In this document: positions 22,833 through 31,085 of the stretch, in pieces
Layout of the letters: the number at the start of each line of letters is the position of its first letter
Position numbering within the stretch: position 1 is the stretch's first letter
Source of the DNA: Pirellulales bacterium
Lineage (GTDB): Bacteria > Planctomycetota > Planctomycetia > Pirellulales > JAICIG01
Assembly (NCBI GenBank): GCA_025927475.1
Contig: JAICLL010000045.1
Location: 1-39,467, forward strand
Length of the DNA: 39,467 nt
Direction of reading: 5' to 3'
Position numbers and translations under genes: made by a program
The notes under the pieces: generated by a model
The model's input: the letters and a program-made list of their open reading frames with translations, nothing else
Databases searched by the model: none
Told to the model about the DNA's origin: nothing

Positions 22833-24344
22833 ATGGCCGAGCTGACCGCTGAACAGATCGCTCAGCGCGCGTTCGACTTAAGCTTATTGGACGAACGCCA
22901 ACTTCAAGACCTGTGGGGCCAATTCGGGCGGCGAAACGTTCCCACCGACGAATTCCTCCAGACGCTGCTGCGCCGCGAGCTGCTCACGAATTTCCAACTC
23001 GACCGGCTGCTCAAAGGCGAGCGAACCGGCTTTTTCTACGGCGACTATAAAGTGCTCTACATGGTCGCCGGCGGAAGTTTCGCCCGCGTCTATCGCGCAG
23101 CCCACAAGACCACCGGCGTGATCCGCGCGGTGAAAGTGTTGCGGAAGCGCTATAGCGACGATCCGGCGCAGACTGAGCATTTCTGCCGCGAAGGGCAGAT
23201 GGGCATCACGCTGCGCCACCCGAACATCGTGCCCGTCTTCGAAGTTTGCTCGAAAGGCATGACCCATTTTCTGGTCATGGAGTTTGTCGAGGGGCGGAAC
23301 TTGCGCGAGTTTCTCAAGATTCGGCGGAAGCTCGAACCGATTGAAGCCACGAAGCTGATGAGTGACATCACCAGCGCCATGAAGTACGCCGTCGAGCACG
23401 GCATCTCGCACCGCGACATCAAGATGACGAACATCCTGGTGTCGAGTAAAGGCCAGGCCAAGCTCGTCGATTTTGGATTGGCCGGCAGCGATGGCTCGCT
23501 GGCCGATGAAGGCGTGGCCGAGGCGCTCAACGCACGCACCATCGACTATGCCGGGCTGGAGCGCGCCACGGGGGTGCGCAAAGACGATTCGCGCAGCGAC
23601 ATCTATTTCTTAGGCGTCATGTATTACCACATGCTCGCCGGTCACTCGCCGCTGCACGAAACGCGCGATCGAATCCAGCGGCTTTCGAAGTCGCGGTTTG
23701 TCGACGTGGCGCCCATTCGCCAAGCCGAACCGGGCGTGCCGCGCGTGGTGGCGGCCATCGTCAACCAAGCGATGAATCTCGACCCGGAAAAACGGTATCA
23801 AACGCCCGCCCAGATGCTCGTCGACTTGAATATCGCCGCCGAGCGCCTCGCCGCCGGCGACACGGGCGACGACGAACCCAGCCCTGCCGAAGGCGATCGC
23901 TGGCAAGCCGACCGCGACCGGGTGGCCAGCGCGCTGGAGGCGGCGGCCAACCGCCGCGCATTGATGATCGTCGAATCGAACACCAAGATGCAGGACTTGT
24001 TCCGCGAGGAACTCAAGAAGGCGGGATTTCGCGTGCTGGTCACCAGCGATCCTCAACGAGCGATCGAACGGTTTCAGGATGAGAAGAAACCCGCCGACGC
24101 GGTGATCTTTAGCACCGGCCAATTGGGCGAAGCGGCCTTGGAGGCTTTCGAGCAATTCGCCGCCGGCGAAGCGACCGCTGCCCTTCCCGCCGTGCTTTTG
24201 CTCGGCGCCGAACACTGCCATTGGCAAAAGCGAGCGCTCGCCCTGCAAGGGCCGTATCGGGCCGTCGTGCAAATGCCGGTGAAGCTGAAGCCACTGCTCG
24301 GCGTGGTAGACAAGCTCTTGCCCCCGATCGCGGCTGCGTCGTAG
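22833..24344 (+). CDS. Ser/Thr protein kinase with C-terminal degenerate receiver domain
   Basis: The 503-residue soluble protein has three parts. Residues 1-65 are a helical domain (LSLLDERQLQDLWGQFGRRN, LLTNFQLDRLLKGERTG) of a type often placed before planctomycete kinases. Residues about 70-370 are a Hanks-type kinase with glycine loop GGSFARVY, Lys101 in AVKVL, catalytic HRDIKMTN (193-200) and DFG (213-215), all intact. Residues about 385-500 resemble a response-regulator receiver (RALMIVESNTKMQDLFREEL). However, the phosphoacceptor strand reads ADAVIFSTG, with Ser where Asp is expected, so it is likely a pseudo-receiver. No membrane segment is present, unlike many PASTA-type kinases. I start at ATG 22833 (GGGGGAAAG upstream). 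Substrates are unknown. Confidence 0.88.
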   Translation: MAELTAEQIAQRAFDLSLLDERQLQDLWGQFGRRNVPTDEFLQTLLRRELLTNFQLDRLLKGERTGFFYGDYKVLYMVAGGSFARVYRAAHKTTGVIRAVKVLRKRYSDDPAQTEHFCREGQMGITLRHPNIVPVFEVCSKGMTHFLVMEFVEGRNLREFLKIRRKLEPIEATKLMSDITSAMKYAVEHGISHRDIKMTNILVSSKGQAKLVDFGLAGSDGSLADEGVAEALNARTIDYAGLERATGVRKDDSRSDIYFLGVMYYHMLAGHSPLHETRDRIQRLSKSRFVDVAPIRQAEPGVPRVVAAIVNQAMNLDPEKRYQTPAQMLVDLNIAAERLAAGDTGDDEPSPAEGDRWQADRDRVASALEAAANRRALMIVESNTKMQDLFREELKKAGFRVLVTSDPQRAIERFQDEKKPADAVIFSTGQLGEAALEAFEQFAAGEATAALPAVLLLGAEHCHWQKRALALQGPYRAVVQMPVKLKPLLGVVDKLLPPIAAAS

Positions 24345-24434
24345 GGCGGTTGCTCGGATCGGTTTCGGCATGTTCGAAGCGACGTCGCGCCGCCTGCTGC
24401 GGAACGTCACGGAGTCCGCTCCCTACAGAGCCCG

Positions 24435-25043
24435 TTACCCAATTGGGACGAGCAGAGCCACTTCGGCGAACCGCTCATCGCGTAAGTTCACGCAGCGAAC
24501 TCGGGCGAGCGTGACTGCCTGCGGAAAGAAAGCATCGACATAACCGGCCGACGCGGCGGCGTGCAGGTCGCCGCTGTCGGGTAGGGCCGACTTGAGCAGC
24601 ACCAATTCAACAGCACCACAAAGTTTGGCCAGGCGGGCGGCGATCGAATCGCTGGTGACTTGCCAAGAGGCGGGCAGCGGCCGCGGAGAATCGCGCCGAT
24701 CGTCGTCACGCATCAGACACCAGGGATCGACGATCGAGAGCGGCGGCGGTTCCTCGGCGAGCTCGTTAAGCGTCACCGGCCAAGCTGCCTCGCTGAGCAG
24801 CGCGGCTACGAATTGGGCATTGGTCTGCATCGCTCGCACCGCCAGCCAATGCGATGCGTCTTCGTCCAGCGCATGCAGCCGTTGGAGCTCGCGCACGACA
24901 TCAGCCATCCGGCCACCGCCGACAACGACGGCGCTGGACATCGTGGTTTGACCGCCAAGCCAACTCCGCAGCCGCGCGGCCAGATCGGGCAGCTCCAGCA
25001 GGCTGCCACCCAACTTAACCACGCGGATCGCTCGATCGTTCAT
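24435..25043 (-). CDS. Amino-acid-kinase-fold protein, MfnE-like
   Basis: The 202-residue product has the amino acid kinase fold: IRVVKLGGSLLELPDL (start), AVVVGGGRMADVVRELQ, and DSIAARLAKLCGAVELVLLK (nucleotide-side motif). It is short for the fold. The segment DASHWLAVRAMQTNAQFVAA resembles the archaeal methylofuran-pathway kinase MfnE (family motif S-H-W-.-A-.-.-A-M). MfnE phosphorylates 5-(aminomethyl)-3-furanmethanol phosphate. The upstream neighbour resembles MfnF, the next enzyme of that route, which strengthens the call. Planctomycetes are known to carry H4MPT/methanofuran-type C1 genes of archaeal type. Activity remains inferred. Confidence 0.75.
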   Translation of the reverse strand: MNDRAIRVVKLGGSLLELPDLAARLRSWLGGQTTMSSAVVVGGGRMADVVRELQRLHALDEDASHWLAVRAMQTNAQFVAALLSEAAWPVTLNELAEEPPPLSIVDPWCLMRDDDRRDSPRPLPASWQVTSDSIAARLAKLCGAVELVLLKSALPDSGDLHAAASAGYVDAFFPQAVTLARVRCVNLRDERFAEVALLVPIG

Positions 25044-25108
25044 GCGTTTTTCCCGACCTCCTGGGTGGCTGTAGCAGAGGCTTGTCGATGCCCCGGTGGT
25101 TCATAACT

Positions 25109-25132
25109 GGGGCATCGCTTAGGCTCTGCCCC
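25109..25132. repeat. 24-bp GGGGCATCGC..GCCCC repeat, copy 2
   Basis: It begins GGGGCATCGCTTAGG and ends CTCTGCCCC, differing from copy 1 (9131-9154) by two bases. It lies in the 100-bp spacer between the MfnF-like and MfnE-like genes, with a further GCCCCGG at 25090. Confidence 0.75.
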
Positions 25133-25143
25133 GGCCACCGACG

Positions 25144-26175
25144 TTAGTGCGGTCGCTGCTGCATCTCATCGCGCACTAACTCCGCCAGTGCATGGGCGGT
25201 CGCAGCCTGCGAGACCAGCGGCCCCAGCCGCTCGGCCAGCGAGATGATGTTGGCATTGACTGCCAACTTATTCAACAGCCGCCGAGCGACAAACTCGCCT
25301 TGGCCGGACGAGACTACCGTCGCGGGCGGGCCGGGCAAGCGGCCCAGCACCGTTTGAGCCGCAATCGCGATTCTCGATAATTGCGTTCGTGCGACCGACG
25401 CGGCGGCCGTCTGCGCGTCTCGGTCGTCGAACATCGTTCGATCGGCGCAAATCTGTCGCGCAAGGCGATCGCGGGCAAATGTCCGAAGGGCGGGACGCCC
25501 ATCGGCCGTGTGGCGATTGCTGGCGTTCTCAGGCAAATCGCCCAAGGTCAGATATACGTCATACATGGTGGCAAACGTCTCTTGGGCGACCGGCACTTGC
25601 CGGCCTCGCCACGGCAAGGCCGAAACAATTGCGCACACAGGGCTGCGAATCACACCTGTGTAAACCAGTTCGCCGCTGGCCAGGCGTTCTGGGTCGGTGG
25701 CGGCTGTGGCGACCGGCTGCCCGTCGGTCAGCGGAATGAGATCGCAAGTGGTCGAGCCGAGGTCGATCAGCAGCGCTGTCCCGCGGGGGATGAGCCGCCC
25801 GGCGAATCGCGCCAGGGCGTGCCAATTGGCGGCGGCAACCGCGAGCGGGGCGCGACACGCTTCTTCCGGTGCGAGCAACCGGCCATCGGTTGCATAGACC
25901 AGCACGCGCCGCTCGCCGGCCGTTTGCATGACCGCCGCGAGAATCTGCGCGACGCCCTCCGCTTTGGTCTGGAAGCAATCGGCCAGCTCGCCCGTCATGG
26001 TCACCGCCAGCGTATCGGCCCGGGGCGAATCGGCCACGAGCGAGCACAGCGCAGCGGATAGTTCCTGCGGTTTCTGCCAGAGCGGAAAGAATCGTGATGC
26101 GGCGAAGCCCTGTCCGTCGGCCGCCTTGAGGTTGGCGCCACCGATGTCGAGCGCCAGGATTTTGGTGTCAGCCAT
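25144..26175 (-). CDS. Hydantoinase/oxoprolinase-family protein, MfnF-like
   Basis: The 343-residue protein has an ASKHA-type ATPase core: phosphate-1 motif ILALDIGGANLKAADGQG at the N-terminus and a second motif LLIDLGSTTCDLIPLTDGQP near residue 135. VTMTGELADCFQTKAEGVAQ and ASGELVYTGVIRSPVCAIVS are characteristic of the group that includes archaeal MfnF, which joins the aminomethylfuran phosphate to gamma-glutamyltyramine in methanofuran synthesis. Bacterial homologues occur in methylotrophs and planctomycetes with H4MPT-linked C1 metabolism. The MfnE-like gene follows on the same strand after 100 bp, which includes a repeat copy. No other C1 gene (fae, mch, mtdB, fhc) is in this window. 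Confidence 0.78.
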   Translation of the reverse strand: MADTKILALDIGGANLKAADGQGFAASRFFPLWQKPQELSAALCSLVADSPRADTLAVTMTGELADCFQTKAEGVAQILAAVMQTAGERRVLVYATDGRLLAPEEACRAPLAVAAANWHALARFAGRLIPRGTALLIDLGSTTCDLIPLTDGQPVATAATDPERLASGELVYTGVIRSPVCAIVSALPWRGRQVPVAQETFATMYDVYLTLGDLPENASNRHTADGRPALRTFARDRLARQICADRTMFDDRDAQTAAASVARTQLSRIAIAAQTVLGRLPGPPATVVSSGQGEFVARRLLNKLAVNANIISLAERLGPLVSQAATAHALAELVRDEMQQRPH

Positions 26176-26382
26176 CGATCTTCCGCAGATAGTTCAGGTG
26201 CTGTTTTCCCGCTTTGAGGGCCTATCGTCAACGGCCTGGAAGGCCATCCCACAGGAATCTCCCCCTTGTTCACCGCACATTGAAACGGCACCGCGTCGGG
26301 CGGCGAGGCGCCAGTTTGCCCTAGGACCGGGGGCGGGGGCTTGGTACATTGCGGTGGGCGAGGTCGCCGTCGGAGGGCATGC

Positions 26383-28074
26383 ATGCCCAGCATTTCTTCA
26401 TGTCCCGAGTGCCATCGGGACCTCACGATCCCGGATTTAGACGCTCCGGATCGTCGCCTGCGCTGCCCGCTTTGCGAGGCCCGGTTTCCGGCGGAACGCA
26501 TTTTGGCCGACAGCGTCGCGTTTCCGCCGTTGGCCTTGGTGGTGGATGAAGCGACCGACGGCGTATGGCCGCCCGAGTCGCCCGTTGCCGCCGCCTCGGA
26601 CTTGATTCCACCCGGTCCAGAGGCGCACGATCCCGCTCCTGCGCCTGCGGATCTTGCTGAGCTTCCACCGGCTCACGGTGAGCCGCTGTTTCCCGCTGGG
26701 TCCTTTGGGCCGGCCAGCGAGTCGTCCGAAGAACCGGCCACTGCCCCGCCAGCGGTCGCCGATGATTCGATCGGCCCCACCGAGGAAGAGAAGGCGATCG
26801 AGAATGCCGAGATCGACGTAGCGATCGAAGAGGATGAAACATCGGTTCTCGCCCCGGACGAAAAACTGCTTTCGCGCGGTGAAGGTCCGCGCGATGAGTC
26901 GGACGTCGGTGCTCTTGGCGGCGTGGCCATCAGCACCGGCCAAGAATCCGCTTCAACCGATGCCGAGCGTCCCTCGTTCCGCGTAGCCGCGCAGCGGCGC
27001 CGCAGCGTTTCGGCCACCGGCGCGATTGTGCAGTTGCTTGGTATGGCGGCGGGCGGGGCCGTGGGACTGGCCATTGGGTATTGGATCCTGCTCTGGATCA
27101 ATCCGCGGGCAGATTTCCTTGAGCTGCGCGGAAAGCTGCCCGCCTGGATGATGCCCGGCGGCCGACACTCCTCGCTCGATCGCGCCCCGGTTGAGAACTC
27201 CGAGGAAGTTGTTGCCATTTCGCACCGCTCGCTCGACGACCCGACCGACGAAACCGATGCTCCCGCGCGCCAAGAAAGCCAGTCGTCTGACGCCGTTCAG
27301 CCTGCGGATTTCATCCAAGACGACACCGCCGATGTGGCGGACAGCCCGCAATTTGACGAGCCGCCGCCGGAGGAACCGCCGCCGCCTATGTTCGGGCCAC
27401 GCGGATATATGCCCCACGATTCGGCGGAACTCAAATCGGCACTCGATATGGCTACGCGGGCACTGCGCTGTGAATACTGCCAAGCAAAGCGGCCCCCGTC
27501 TCGAGCCGCGGATGGCGCGGCGTCTTCGGACGCAGCGGCCGGCGACCTTCCGCCGCGAAAGACGCCGCGCTGCGAGCATTGCCGCGGTACGGGCATCGGC
27601 AACATTACCGCACCGGTTTTCGAGCGACTCTGCCAATTAGCCGAAGCGGCCACCTTCGCACAGCTCGACGACGCCGACGACGCTGCCCGCGATGAATATC
27701 GCAATGCGGCGCAAGACCTGATGTTGCTGGTCGGCGGCGACCGCGCCCGCGGCGAAGTGATCGGCCGCCTGGCGGCCGATCGGCTCGACGACAGCCAACG
27801 CCCGTCGAACGGCGTCATTCTCTGCGGCTCGGTCGCCGGCACTCGAAATCAAGGCGAACTGTTTGCGACGCGGATCGTGCTGTCGGGCATTGCCCGTACC
27901 GTGACGGTAGTGAGTCGCGATGCGCCGCAGCCGCCGTTTGGCCCGCGCGATCACGTGCTGATATTGGGCAGCATCATCGACAGCCCGGCAAACAATCTGG
28001 CTGGCTACGAGGGTAACGAACCGCAAGTGATTTGGGGCGGAGTGCCGTTTAAGCTCAGCGGGCCGGCGAATTGA
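26383..28074 (+). CDS. Membrane protein with N-terminal zinc ribbon and second Cys4 site
   Basis: I do not know a function. The 563-residue product begins with a zinc-ribbon (SSCPECHRDLTIPDLDAPDR...RCPLCEARFP, CPEC/CPLC pairs), as in many planctomycete proteins. A long acidic, Pro/Ala-rich and probably disordered region follows (about 50-210). One or two membrane helices come next (VQLLGMAAGGAVGLAIGYWI, about residues 220-245), then another acidic linker with PPPEEPPPPMFGPRGYMP. A second Cys4 site (CEYCQAKRP and CEHCRGTGIG) resembles DnaJ-type zinc modules. The C-terminal 150 residues form an OB-like or other small beta domain (NGVILCGSVAGTRNQGELFA). I start at ATG 26383, with GGAGG 6 bases upstream. 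It is divergent from the MfnF-like gene. Confidence 0.8.
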   Translation: MPSISSCPECHRDLTIPDLDAPDRRLRCPLCEARFPAERILADSVAFPPLALVVDEATDGVWPPESPVAAASDLIPPGPEAHDPAPAPADLAELPPAHGEPLFPAGSFGPASESSEEPATAPPAVADDSIGPTEEEKAIENAEIDVAIEEDETSVLAPDEKLLSRGEGPRDESDVGALGGVAISTGQESASTDAERPSFRVAAQRRRSVSATGAIVQLLGMAAGGAVGLAIGYWILLWINPRADFLELRGKLPAWMMPGGRHSSLDRAPVENSEEVVAISHRSLDDPTDETDAPARQESQSSDAVQPADFIQDDTADVADSPQFDEPPPEEPPPPMFGPRGYMPHDSAELKSALDMATRALRCEYCQAKRPPSRAADGAASSDAAAGDLPPRKTPRCEHCRGTGIGNITAPVFERLCQLAEAATFAQLDDADDAARDEYRNAAQDLMLLVGGDRARGEVIGRLAADRLDDSQRPSNGVILCGSVAGTRNQGELFATRIVLSGIARTVTVVSRDAPQPPFGPRDHVLILGSIIDSPANNLAGYEGNEPQVIWGGVPFKLSGPAN

Positions 28075-28085
28075 AAAGCCCACGC

Positions 28086-28114
28086 TTGCATTCCTCCGCG
28101 ATAGCTCATACAAT
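28086..28114 (+). promoter_or_regulatory. Sigma70-type promoter of the feo operon
   Basis: TTGCAT (28086-28091) and TACAAT (28109-28114) are separated by exactly 17 bp, just behind the stop of the preceding gene. The predicted start near 28121 leaves a leader of about 37 nt. I looked for a classical Fur box here and saw none. Confidence 0.6.
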
Positions 28115-28157
28115 CACCCTTATTGAGTTTGAGACGCTGTCGCAACAAGGTGTGCCG

Positions 28158-28412
28158 GTGCTAGCAGTGAACGACGTTTCGGAGTTAATTCCCTTGAGTC
28201 AGCTTGGCGCGGGCTGCTGCGCCATTATCGCCGCAGTATTGGGCGGGGCCGAACAGGTTCACCGCTTACACGAAATGGGCCTGCGCCACGGCGCTCCCAT
28301 CGAGATGGTGCAACCCGGCGCCCCGTGCATCCTGAAGCTGGGCAATCAGCGGCTGGGCTTCCGTGCTGATGAGTTGCTAAGTGTTTTAGTCAAACCAGGA
28401 ATCGCCGTGTGA
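28158..28412 (+). CDS. feoA: FeoA-type SH3-like protein, first copy
   Basis: The product is a small FeoA-domain protein, a cytoplasmic partner of the FeoB ferrous-iron permease. The core reads LIPLSQLGAGCCAIIAAVLG, then EQVHRLHEMGLRHGAPIEMV and RLGFRADELLSVLV, which fits the SH3-like FeoA fold. I start at GTG 28158 because AAGG lies 7 bases before it and the proposed promoter lies upstream. GTG 28152 and GTG 28167 are alternatives, and the frame back to 28071 would begin inside the previous gene, ahead of the promoter. The stop overlaps the second feoA start (GTGA). Confidence 0.82.
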   Translation: MLAVNDVSELIPLSQLGAGCCAIIAAVLGGAEQVHRLHEMGLRHGAPIEMVQPGAPCILKLGNQRLGFRADELLSVLVKPGIAV

Positions 28413-28636
28413 GTCGTCTGGCTGATCTGCCCATCGGAGCGCGAGCGCGGGTGTCGCACGTCGCCGGCGAGGGCGAAGTCTCGGCTCGCCTTTTGGAAAT
28501 GGGACTGACGCCCGGCGTCGAAGTGCTGCTGATCGGTCGAGCGCCGTTGGGCGATCCGTTGGAACTGGAGCTGCGCGGTTATCGGCTCAGCTTGCGAAAG
28601 GCCGAAGCCGCCGGCGTCGAAGTCGAGTTGGTGTAG
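28409..28636 (+). CDS. feoA: FeoA-type SH3-like protein, second copy
   Basis: This 75-residue FeoA protein follows the first with a GTGA overlap, so the two are translationally coupled. Typical FeoA features are SRLADLPIGARARVSHVAGE, then VSARLLEMGLTPGVEVLLIG and GDPLELELRGYRLSLRKAEA. It is closer to the classical FeoA consensus than the first copy. Two different FeoA proteins before FeoB suggest a hetero-oligomeric regulator of the permease, or that one binds another partner. The gap to feoB holds a hairpin repeat (28644-28670). Confidence 0.92.
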   Translation: MSRLADLPIGARARVSHVAGEGEVSARLLEMGLTPGVEVLLIGRAPLGDPLELELRGYRLSLRKAEAAGVEVELV

Positions 28637-28643
28637 CCCGTAG

Positions 28644-28670
28644 GTCGGGCTTTCGAGCCTGACAGGAATC
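28644..28670. repeat. Interspersed hairpin repeat, copy 2, between feoA and feoB
   Basis: GTCGGGCTTTCGAGCCTGAC forms a stem with 8-base arms (one mismatch) around TTCG, followed by AGGAATC. It matches 2631-2658. It fills most of the 44-bp gap between feoA2 and feoB, close to the feoB start, so it could affect feoB translation. Confidence 0.7.
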
Positions 28671-28680
28671 GCTCGCGACC

Positions 28681-30951
28681 ATGTCCATCTCGACGACTTC
28701 TTCACCCCGCACGTTGACGGTTGCCTTGATCGGCAACCCCAACACCGGCAAATCGACGCTCTTCAACGCGCTGGCCGGCGTGCGGCAGCGCGTCGGCAAC
28801 TATCCGGGCGTCACCGTCGAAAAAAAGCTCGGCCACTTGCAGCATGGTGAACAGCGGTTCGTGCTGATCGACTTGCCGGGCACGTATAGCCTAGCGCCGC
28901 GGTCGCCCGACGAAATGGTGGCAGTCGATGTCTTGCTGGGCCGGCGCGGCGACGCCCCGGCAATCGACGTGGTGCTGTGTATTGTCGACGCCAGCAATCT
29001 CGAGCGAAATCTGTATCTGGTGAGCCAGGCGCTCGAACTCGGCCTGCCGACGGTGCTGGCGCTGAATATGGTCGATGTGGCGCGGCAACGCGGCATGTCG
29101 ATCGACGCGGCGTTGCTGTCGCGGCGGCTTGGCATGCCCGTGATCGAGATTCAGGCCAACCGCCGCCTCGGCTTGGAAGACCTGAAAGCGGCGCTCGAAC
29201 GCGCCGCCGCGGGGCAGCCGAGTGCGGCGGCGTGCCCTTTTCCCGAACCATTCTGCCAAGAGATCGACAAACTCTCCGGGTTGTTTGAAGAATGTCGCCG
29301 AGCAACAAGCGAGCCGGCCCTGCCGCGGGCGCTGGTCGAGCGATTGTTGCTCGACACATCGGGATACCTCGAAGGCCATTTGCTCGCTGGGAACCAACAA
29401 GATGAGTCCCGTTTTAGGATGCTGAGCGACGAATTGCGCGCCGCCCGTGTGAGGTTGAACTCGGCGGGCCTGAGCGTGCCGGGCGTCGAGGCGATGGCCC
29501 GCTATCGCTGGATTGCCGAAGTGCTGGAAGGCGTCGTCACGCGGCCCACCACGCGCCCGCACACAATGAGCGACCGGCTCGACCGCGTGTTGACGCACCG
29601 CCTGTGGGGTTCGCTCTTCTTTCTGTTGATGATGGTCGTCGTGTTTCAATCGGTGTTTCGTGTGGCCGAGTGGCCCATGAGCTGGATCGAATCGGGCACG
29701 GCCGCCGTCAGCGATTGGGTGGCCGCCCGCATGGCCGACGGAGCGTTGCGCAGCCTGATCATCAAGGGGCTGATCGGCGGAGTGGGCGGCGTAGTGATCT
29801 TTCTGCCGCAGATCATGATCTTGTTTTTCTTCATCGCCATCCTGGAAGACTGCGGCTACATGGCTCGCGCGGCCTACTTGATGGACAAGCTGATGGCCCG
29901 CGTCGGGCTAAGCGGCAAGTCGTTCATCCCGCTCTTGTCGTCGTTTGCCTGCGCCATACCCGGCGTCATGGCTGCCCGCGTCATCGAAAACCGCCGCGAT
30001 CGGCTGACCACCATCCTGGTGGCGCCGTTGATGAGCTGCAGCGCGCGGCTGCCGGTTTATACGCTCTTGATTGCGGCGTTCATCCCCGCCCGGTCGTATC
30101 TGGGCGGGGTGATTGGCCTGCAAGGATTGACCATGACCGCCATGTATCTGATCGGCATCGTGACGGCCGCGGCGGTGGCCTGGCTGCTGAAACGCACGTT
30201 GCTGCGCGGCCCGACGCCGCCGTTTGTGATGGAGTTGCCGACGTACAAATGGCCTTCGACGGGCACGGTGCTCTATCGCATGGTCGAGCGGGGCTGGGCG
30301 TTTGTGCGTCGGGCCGGCACGCTGGTGGTGGCGGTTTCGATCGTCGTCTGGGCCGCGCTCTATTACCCGCACAGCCCCGAAGTCGAAGCGCCGTTTCAAA
30401 ACCGCAAGCTGGCGATTGAATCGCAATTGGCGGGAAGCGTCCAAGACGATGCCGAGCGCGCGGCGCTGCTGCGCGAGCGGGCAAAGCTGGAGCACGAGAT
30501 TGCCGGGGCCTACAACCGGCAGAGCATTTTAGGCCGCTTCGGCCGATGGCTCGAGCCGGCGGTGCGGCCCTTGGGCTGGGACTGGCGGATTGGCTCGGCG
30601 GTATTGGCTTCGTTTCCCGCCCGAGAGGTTGTGGTGGCCACCTTGGGCATCATTTACAATCTGGGTGAAGAACTTGATCTGGAAAACGACGAAGATCAGA
30701 ACCGCCTGCAAGAGGTGCTGCGGCAAGCCCGTTGGGAGGCCACCGGAGAGCCGGTGTTCAACGTTCCGGTGGCGCTGTCGATCATGGTGTTTTTCGCGCT
30801 CTGTGCGCAATGTGCTTCGACGCTGGTGATCATCAAGCGCGAAACGAACAGTTGGGGCTGGCCCCTGTTTACGTTTGGCTACATGACAGCGCTGGCTTAT
30901 GTGGCCGCGCTGGTGACCTACCAGGTGGGCATGTTGCTGCCAGGAGTCTAA
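28681..30951 (+). CDS. feoB: Ferrous iron permease FeoB
   Basis: The 756-residue inner-membrane protein imports Fe(II). The N-terminal G domain has G1 IGNPNTGKSTLFNALAG (Lys24), G2 region VGNYPGVTVEKK, G3 DLPGTYSL and G4 NMVD. The membrane part has the conserved core SFACAIPGVMAARVIENRRD, then LMSCSARLPVYTLLIAAFIP, the second gate-type motif SFPAREVVVATLGIIYN, and C-terminal Cys in FFALCAQCASTLVIIKRE. A charged coiled-coil-prone insertion (IESQLAGSVQDDAERAALLR...RAKLEHEIAGAYN) lies before the last group of helices; such an insert is absent from E. coli FeoB as I recall it. Downstream is a 48-bp palindrome, then the Cys-rich partner gene. Confidence 0.97.
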   Translation: MSISTTSSPRTLTVALIGNPNTGKSTLFNALAGVRQRVGNYPGVTVEKKLGHLQHGEQRFVLIDLPGTYSLAPRSPDEMVAVDVLLGRRGDAPAIDVVLCIVDASNLERNLYLVSQALELGLPTVLALNMVDVARQRGMSIDAALLSRRLGMPVIEIQANRRLGLEDLKAALERAAAGQPSAAACPFPEPFCQEIDKLSGLFEECRRATSEPALPRALVERLLLDTSGYLEGHLLAGNQQDESRFRMLSDELRAARVRLNSAGLSVPGVEAMARYRWIAEVLEGVVTRPTTRPHTMSDRLDRVLTHRLWGSLFFLLMMVVVFQSVFRVAEWPMSWIESGTAAVSDWVAARMADGALRSLIIKGLIGGVGGVVIFLPQIMILFFFIAILEDCGYMARAAYLMDKLMARVGLSGKSFIPLLSSFACAIPGVMAARVIENRRDRLTTILVAPLMSCSARLPVYTLLIAAFIPARSYLGGVIGLQGLTMTAMYLIGIVTAAAVAWLLKRTLLRGPTPPFVMELPTYKWPSTGTVLYRMVERGWAFVRRAGTLVVAVSIVVWAALYYPHSPEVEAPFQNRKLAIESQLAGSVQDDAERAALLRERAKLEHEIAGAYNRQSILGRFGRWLEPAVRPLGWDWRIGSAVLASFPAREVVVATLGIIYNLGEELDLENDEDQNRLQEVLRQARWEATGEPVFNVPVALSIMVFFALCAQCASTLVIIKRETNSWGWPLFTFGYMTALAYVAALVTYQVGMLLPGV

Positions 30952-30970
30952 GCGCCGTGCGCGCCGTTGT

Positions 30971-31018
30971 CGCCTTTCGCTCCGCGAAAGTAGCGCTACT
31001 TTCGCGGAGCGAAAGGCG
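30971..31018. repeat. 48-bp perfect palindrome behind feoB
   Basis: CGCCTTTCGCTCCGCGAAAG leads to the centre at GCGC and is mirrored exactly to GAAAGGCG at 31018, with no mismatch in 24 bp per arm. One arm plus two flanking bases recurs identically at 376-399 inside the M56 gene. It starts 19 bp after the feoB stop, and could terminate or stabilise feo mRNA, but there is no T-run. It is a repeat of the type widespread in planctomycete genomes. Confidence 0.85.
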
Positions 31019-31085
31019 GCAATAGGCAAGGCGTCCGCAATTCGCGCACGGTCGATTGAATGCGGAGTGAGGCGCGACGATGGCT

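Noticed and set aside
28081..28160. Fur box in the feo promoter
   Set aside because: No GATAATGATAATCATTATC-like sequence is visible. Other iron regulators are not excluded.
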